Positions 5,094 to 8,193 of a stretch of 8,193 nt of DNA are shown here, piece after piece. The position numbers were made by a program, and so were the translations under genes. The notes under the pieces are model-generated. The model was not told the origin of the DNA. It did no database searches and was given only the letters and a program-made list of their open reading frames with translations. The stretch spans positions 1 through 8,193 of the forward strand of contig JAHFAK010000105.1 of assembly GCA_023250585.1 (NCBI GenBank). The letters are read 5' to 3'. The first letter of the stretch is position 1; every line of letters starts with the position of its first letter. Source of the DNA: Deltaproteobacteria bacterium (GTDB lineage: Bacteria > Bdellovibrionota_F > JAHFAK01).

Positions 5094-6326
5094 ATGAAGT
5101 TTTTTAAAAAATTCACTTTTTTATTTTCTTTCGTTAGTTTTTCTATACTGCTCGCATCATCTCTTTTTGCTGTTGAACATGAAATGGGCGCAGAAATTCG
5201 TGTTCGTGGAGAAGGAAAAGATAATACGAGCTTTACCTCAACAGGCAGAACAGGATCCATTGGCGAACGTGCTCGCGTTCATTTAAAATTTAAAGCAGAC
5301 TCAGTTGAGGCTTTGATTCAGCCTCAATTTTCCAAAGTCTTTGGACAAGACACAACACTAGTCACTGGAGCGACCCAAGAAACAAGTGGGACAAATTTTG
5401 ATACCGATCTTTCAGTGCATCAAGCATATTTCACCTGGACGCCATGGGAAAAAATGAGCCTTCAGATTGGAAGACAGGAATTAGCATATGGCGATCATTT
5501 AATTATTGGAAACAATGGCTGGAGTAACATTGGCCGCTCATTTGATGCAATAAAAGCACATTTTATATGTGGTGATAAAGGCTGGACTGATGTTTTTTAT
5601 TCATCAATTAGTGATCAAAACACAACTACTGGTTCAACCGGTGATTATGACTTTTTAGGAATATACAATCACTATGAACAGGAAGGCTTCCTTCAAACCA
5701 TTGAACCTTATGTATTATATAATGCTGACTTCCGCGGAACAGGAGCAGCTAACTCATCACTCGCTGTCGTTGGTGTTCGTCTTAAATCTTCAATGGAACC
5801 TTATGATTATCGTCTTGAAGTTACCGGAGAAGCAGGAAAAGAAAGCGGCACAACCCTTACCGGTATTCAAGGAGATGCAGAAGTTGGATATACAAAAGAA
5901 AAAAGCCGCGTAGCGCTCGAATATTTTATTGCAAATGATGAATATCGCCAACTTTTTCCAACCACACATAAATGGCTTGGACATATGGATCTTTTAGGAA
6001 GAAGAAATATTCAAGGTGGAGTACTTCATATACAACATTGGCTCAAAGATTCTCTTTCAGTTAATCTAGATGGCCACTTATTTCTACGCGTCCAAGATGA
6101 TCAACCAATTTACAACACTACTGGCACAACTACAATTGGCACAGGAATTCTTTCAAATAGCCTTTTTGCTGGTAATGAAGAAGATCTCTATGCTTCATAT
6201 ACTTACAATGATAATTTTTCAATTGATGCTGGTGCTTCACTTTTTGTGCCTCTCACCTATATCAAAGATGAAGTCGGTGATAAGCTAGCTAATTTCTATT
6301 ATCTTCAAGGAACCGTACATTTTTAA
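5094..6326 (+). CDS. Outer-membrane beta-barrel protein, alginate-export/porin-like
   Basis: This is a predicted channel of the outer membrane, 410 residues as precursor. The N-terminus is a Sec signal peptide: K2, K5 and K6, a phenylalanine/leucine-rich core (7-20) and a likely cleavage site after A26 (SLFA before VEHEMG). The mature part is a succession of amphipathic beta-strands alternating with glycine-, threonine- and asparagine-rich loops. It ends in a strand with terminal phenylalanine (LQGTVHF), the usual outer-membrane assembly signal. The segment from about 125, with GRQELAYGDHLIIG followed by W-N-IGRSFDAIKAHF, resembles the alginate export family (Alginate_exp), whose members are not all alginate transporters. 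The substrate cannot be read from the sequence. The gene has its own strong promoter and ribosome-binding site, and its stop codon directly abuts the start of the methyltransferase gene. Confidence 0.82.
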   Translation: MKFFKKFTFLFSFVSFSILLASSLFAVEHEMGAEIRVRGEGKDNTSFTSTGRTGSIGERARVHLKFKADSVEALIQPQFSKVFGQDTTLVTGATQETSGTNFDTDLSVHQAYFTWTPWEKMSLQIGRQELAYGDHLIIGNNGWSNIGRSFDAIKAHFICGDKGWTDVFYSSISDQNTTTGSTGDYDFLGIYNHYEQEGFLQTIEPYVLYNADFRGTGAANSSLAVVGVRLKSSMEPYDYRLEVTGEAGKESGTTLTGIQGDAEVGYTKEKSRVALEYFIANDEYRQLFPTTHKWLGHMDLLGRRNIQGGVLHIQHWLKDSLSVNLDGHLFLRVQDDQPIYNTTGTTTIGTGILSNSLFAGNEEDLYASYTYNDNFSIDAGASLFVPLTYIKDEVGDKLANFYYLQGTVHF

Positions 6327-7505
6327 GTGAAGCGTGTCGTTCTCAAAAAAGCTACCGAAAAATTTGTACATTCCTTTCACCCCTGGATTTATCAGCAAGC
6401 AATAAAAAATGCTGACCCAAATATTGAGCCAGGCGAAATTGTCTATATCACCAATTCCAATAATCAATTTATTGCATATGGATTCTATAATCCCCATTCG
6501 GCCATTGCTTTACGCATTCTTGAATTACATGAATCAAATATTCCTGATGAAGCGTGGTTTTATAAAAAAATAGCTGAAGCAATTTCTCGCCGTAAAAATA
6601 TTCTTTCTTCTGCAACGAATTCATGTCGCCTCGTTTTTGGGGAATCTGATTTTTTACCGGGGCTGATTGTCGATAAATATGCAGACTTTCTTGTCATTCA
6701 AATACATACCGCAGGCGTTGAGCGTTTCAAACAACATATTATTAATTATCTCACAGAACTGAGTAAGCCCACAGACATTATCGAAAAAAATGACAGCGAT
6801 ATACGAACGCTTGAACAATTAACAATCACTGAGTCACATACGCATGGAAAAAAAATTCCGGAATCTTTTATCATCACTGAAAATACCTTACGTTATAAAA
6901 TTTTCCTCGGGCAAAAAACAGGATTTTATTGTGATCAACGCGAAAATAGAAAAGCAGTCTCAACGTTTTCATCAGGCAAAAAAGTTTTAGATTGTTTCTC
7001 GTATACGGGATCATTTGCGCTTCATTGCCTCAAAAATAAAGCACAGCATGTGCTCCGAATTGATTCAAGCAAAGATGCTCTCGCGATTGGTGATGAAAAT
7101 ATTAAGCTCAATGGATTTTCATTAGAAAATTCTCCGTCACTCGTTGGAAATGCATTTGAAGTGTTACGAAAGTTTCGCGATGAGAATAAACGTTTTGATA
7201 TGATCATTCTTGATCCCCCAAAACTTGCGAGCCGCAAACAAGAAAAAGATAAAGCGCTGCGAGCCTATAAAGATATCAATCTTCTCGCAATTAAACTTTT
7301 AAACACCGATGGAATTCTCGCGACATTTTCATGTTCGGGTGGAGTAAACAGAGAAGATTTTAGAATGGCTCTTGCGTGGGCAGCAAAAGATGCAGAGAGA
7401 AAGATGAGCATTATACAGACGCTCGGCCAGCCTGAAGATCATCCAATAAATATTTATTTTCCTGAATCTGAATATCTGAAAGGATTCATTTGTCGAGTAT
7501 TATGA
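6327..7505 (+). CDS. Class I SAM-dependent rRNA methyltransferase, RlmI-like
   Basis: This protein belongs to the COG1092/RlmI type: an N-terminal PUA RNA-binding domain followed by a Rossmann methyltransferase domain. E. coli RlmI makes m5C1962 in 23S rRNA. At 392 residues the length is typical. Visible motifs are HPWIYQQAI near the start (18-26, PUA region), GQKTGFYCDQRENR (195-208), the SAM-binding loop DCFSYTGSF (222-230), DPPK (296-299) and TFSCSGGV further on. The start is GTG at 6327, immediately after the porin TAA with no gap. An AAGGAA sequence 14 bases upstream is too far for an efficient ribosome-binding site, so translational coupling to the porin is likely. Its own stop overlaps the next ATG. 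RlmI orthology versus a relative with another target nucleotide cannot be settled from sequence alone, so no gene symbol is given. Confidence 0.88.
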   Translation: MKRVVLKKATEKFVHSFHPWIYQQAIKNADPNIEPGEIVYITNSNNQFIAYGFYNPHSAIALRILELHESNIPDEAWFYKKIAEAISRRKNILSSATNSCRLVFGESDFLPGLIVDKYADFLVIQIHTAGVERFKQHIINYLTELSKPTDIIEKNDSDIRTLEQLTITESHTHGKKIPESFIITENTLRYKIFLGQKTGFYCDQRENRKAVSTFSSGKKVLDCFSYTGSFALHCLKNKAQHVLRIDSSKDALAIGDENIKLNGFSLENSPSLVGNAFEVLRKFRDENKRFDMIILDPPKLASRKQEKDKALRAYKDINLLAIKLLNTDGILATFSCSGGVNREDFRMALAWAAKDAERKMSIIQTLGQPEDHPINIYFPESEYLKGFICRVL

Positions 7506-7831
7506 AAACAATTATTCTGCTTACTTTTTCAAATATTTTTATGACCTTTGCATGGTATGGGCATCTAAAATATAAAAATGCTCCTCTCTTTCTCGTCATT
7601 TTTATTAGCTGGGGAATAGCATTTTTTGAATACTGCCTGCAGGTCCCTGCGAATCGTATAGGACATGGAATGTTTACGGCAACACAATTGAAAACAATTC
7701 AAGAAGTAATTACCCTCATTGTATTTTGTGGATTTTCAGTCCTCTACCTAAAAGAAGAAATTCGATGGAATTATATTGTGGGATTTGCGTTTATTACGCT
7801 CGCCGTATTTTTCATTTTTAAAAAGTGGTGA
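7502..7831 (+). CDS. DMT-superfamily DUF486 small membrane protein
   Basis: This integral inner-membrane protein of 109 residues belongs to the DUF486 family (COG3169), described as drug/metabolite-transporter-like; no substrate is established. Four hydrophobic segments are visible: one at the N-terminus ending in FAWYGHLKYK, one with FISWGIAFFEYCLQVPANR, one around VITLIVFCGFSVLYL and one ending in VFFIFKKW. The signatures NIFMTFAWYGHLK and EYCLQVPANRIGH are characteristic. The start is taken as ATG at 7502 rather than the in-frame TTG at 7490, because it gives the family-like N-terminus MKTIILLTFSN and an ATGA overlap with the methyltransferase stop, which indicates coupled translation. It is the last gene of the porin run, and 7 bp separate it from the convergent rhodanese gene. 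Small four-helix proteins of this type may act as dimers; that is inference. Confidence 0.88.
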   Translation: MKTIILLTFSNIFMTFAWYGHLKYKNAPLFLVIFISWGIAFFEYCLQVPANRIGHGMFTATQLKTIQEVITLIVFCGFSVLYLKEEIRWNYIVGFAFITLAVFFIFKKW

Positions 7832-7850
7832 GATAGTTCTAATACTTTTT
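7820..7850. terminator. Possible weak bidirectional terminator
   Basis: AAAAAGT (7820-7826) and ACTTTTT (7844-7850) form a 7-bp inverted repeat around a 17-base loop, spanning the stops of the two convergent genes. The A-run/T-run arrangement is what a shared terminator would have on both strands. The stem is almost entirely A-T and the loop is long, so the call is tentative. Confidence 0.3.
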
Positions 7851-8156
7851 CATCTGTGGATCTATTTCCATTGCCCATCGCTCAATACCACCGGCAAGAT
7901 TTTGTACTTTTTGAAATCCTTGACTGAGTAAGAACTGAGTAGCTTTTGCGCTTCGTATTCCATGATGGCAATGAACAACGATATGCTTCTTAGAATCAAG
8001 TTCTCCCAGACGTTTCTCAAGCTCAGATAATGGAATTAAATAACCATTAAGATTAACGATAGCGAATTCATCTTGTCCGCGAACATCGAGGATAAAAATA
8101 TCTTCGCCGTTATCGAGGCTATTTTTTAATTCCTGTGGGGTTATTTCGAAATCCAT
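7839..8156 (-). CDS. Single-domain rhodanese-like sulfurtransferase
   Basis: Rhodaneses carry sulfur as a cysteine persulfide and pass it to thiols, cyanide or partners in cofactor and tRNA modification. This 105-residue protein is one complete domain. It has an N-terminal ITPQELKNSL helix entry (5-14), the LDVRGQDEF motif (23-31), the active-site loop HCHHGIRS with catalytic C63 and R68, and the closing LAGGIERWA motif. The tail IDPQMKKY resembles free-standing rhodaneses and the C-terminal domain of some MoeB/ThiF-type proteins, so a role in sulfur delivery is possible, but no partner gene is nearby. The ATG at 8156 gives the expected N-terminus (MDFEITPQEL). No Shine-Dalgarno sequence precedes it, and only 37 bases upstream are visible, with no convincing promoter. 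The gene converges on the DUF486 gene. Confidence 0.93.
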   Translation of the reverse strand: MDFEITPQELKNSLDNGEDIFILDVRGQDEFAIVNLNGYLIPLSELEKRLGELDSKKHIVVHCHHGIRSAKATQFLLSQGFQKVQNLAGGIERWAMEIDPQMKKY

Positions 8157-8193
8157 AATGGTATTTTTAATAGTGTATTAAAACAGAAAAGTC

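Noticed and set aside
5674-6288. Several short open frames on both strands within the porin gene
   Set aside because: They are shadows. The porin frame has a signal peptide, strand pattern and C-terminal phenylalanine, while the shadows have none of these.
7490-7501. TTG at 7490 as the start of the DUF486 gene
   Set aside because: The ATG at 7502 gives the family-like N-terminus and a coupled ATGA overlap. TTG would add four residues without a ribosome-binding site.

Overview
The window is a stretch of AT-rich bacterial chromosome. The housekeeping genes sampled by hand run at about 35% G+C. The organism is Gram-negative: there is a signal-peptide-bearing outer-membrane beta-barrel protein. 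A PilZ protein indicates cyclic-di-GMP signalling. The 207-residue hypothetical protein resembles a family I associate from memory with deltaproteobacterial-type lineages (Myxococcota, Bdellovibrionota, Desulfobacterota and relatives). An uncultured member of such a lineage is therefore a reasonable but weak guess.

Layout. (1) Positions 1-561: the 3' part of a PilZ-domain gene (+), running in from the left, meets the conserved hypothetical gene (-) tail to tail. Both stop codons lie in or at the edge of a perfect 9-bp hairpin that looks like their shared terminator. (2) Positions 1183-1254: a compact divergent promoter region between the hypothetical gene and cysS (+), which encodes a complete cysteinyl-tRNA synthetase with all catalytic and zinc ligands. 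(3) Positions 2647-2825: a short unexplained interval with a polypyrimidine repeat and a G+C-rich patch. (4) Positions 2826-4521: a two-gene operon (-) of the AbiE type IV toxin-antitoxin/abortive-infection class. It encodes an AbiEi-like winged-helix antitoxin and an AbiEii-like nucleotidyltransferase toxin that carries an additional C-terminal four-cysteine zinc ribbon. The promoter overlaps a perfect palindrome, and the antitoxin message appears nearly leaderless. (5) About 4550-5020: a decayed, truncated hipA-family kinase gene (+) with a frameshift and two in-frame stops. (6) Positions 5034-7831: a promoter followed by a tightly packed + strand run of porin, 23S rRNA methyltransferase-like protein (0-bp gap) and a DUF486 membrane protein (ATGA overlap). 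(7) Positions 7839-8156: a single-domain rhodanese (-) converging on that run.

Interpretation. The 2.8-5.0 kb block is accessory DNA between housekeeping genes. It holds one intact toxin-antitoxin/defence operon and the wreck of a second toxin-like gene, and its G+C drops to about 17-30% in sampled lines. This is the only part of the window that looks like a defence island. The most notable feature is the zinc-ribbon extension on the AbiEii-type toxin. No tRNA or rRNA gene, CRISPR array or intact mobile element was recognised.
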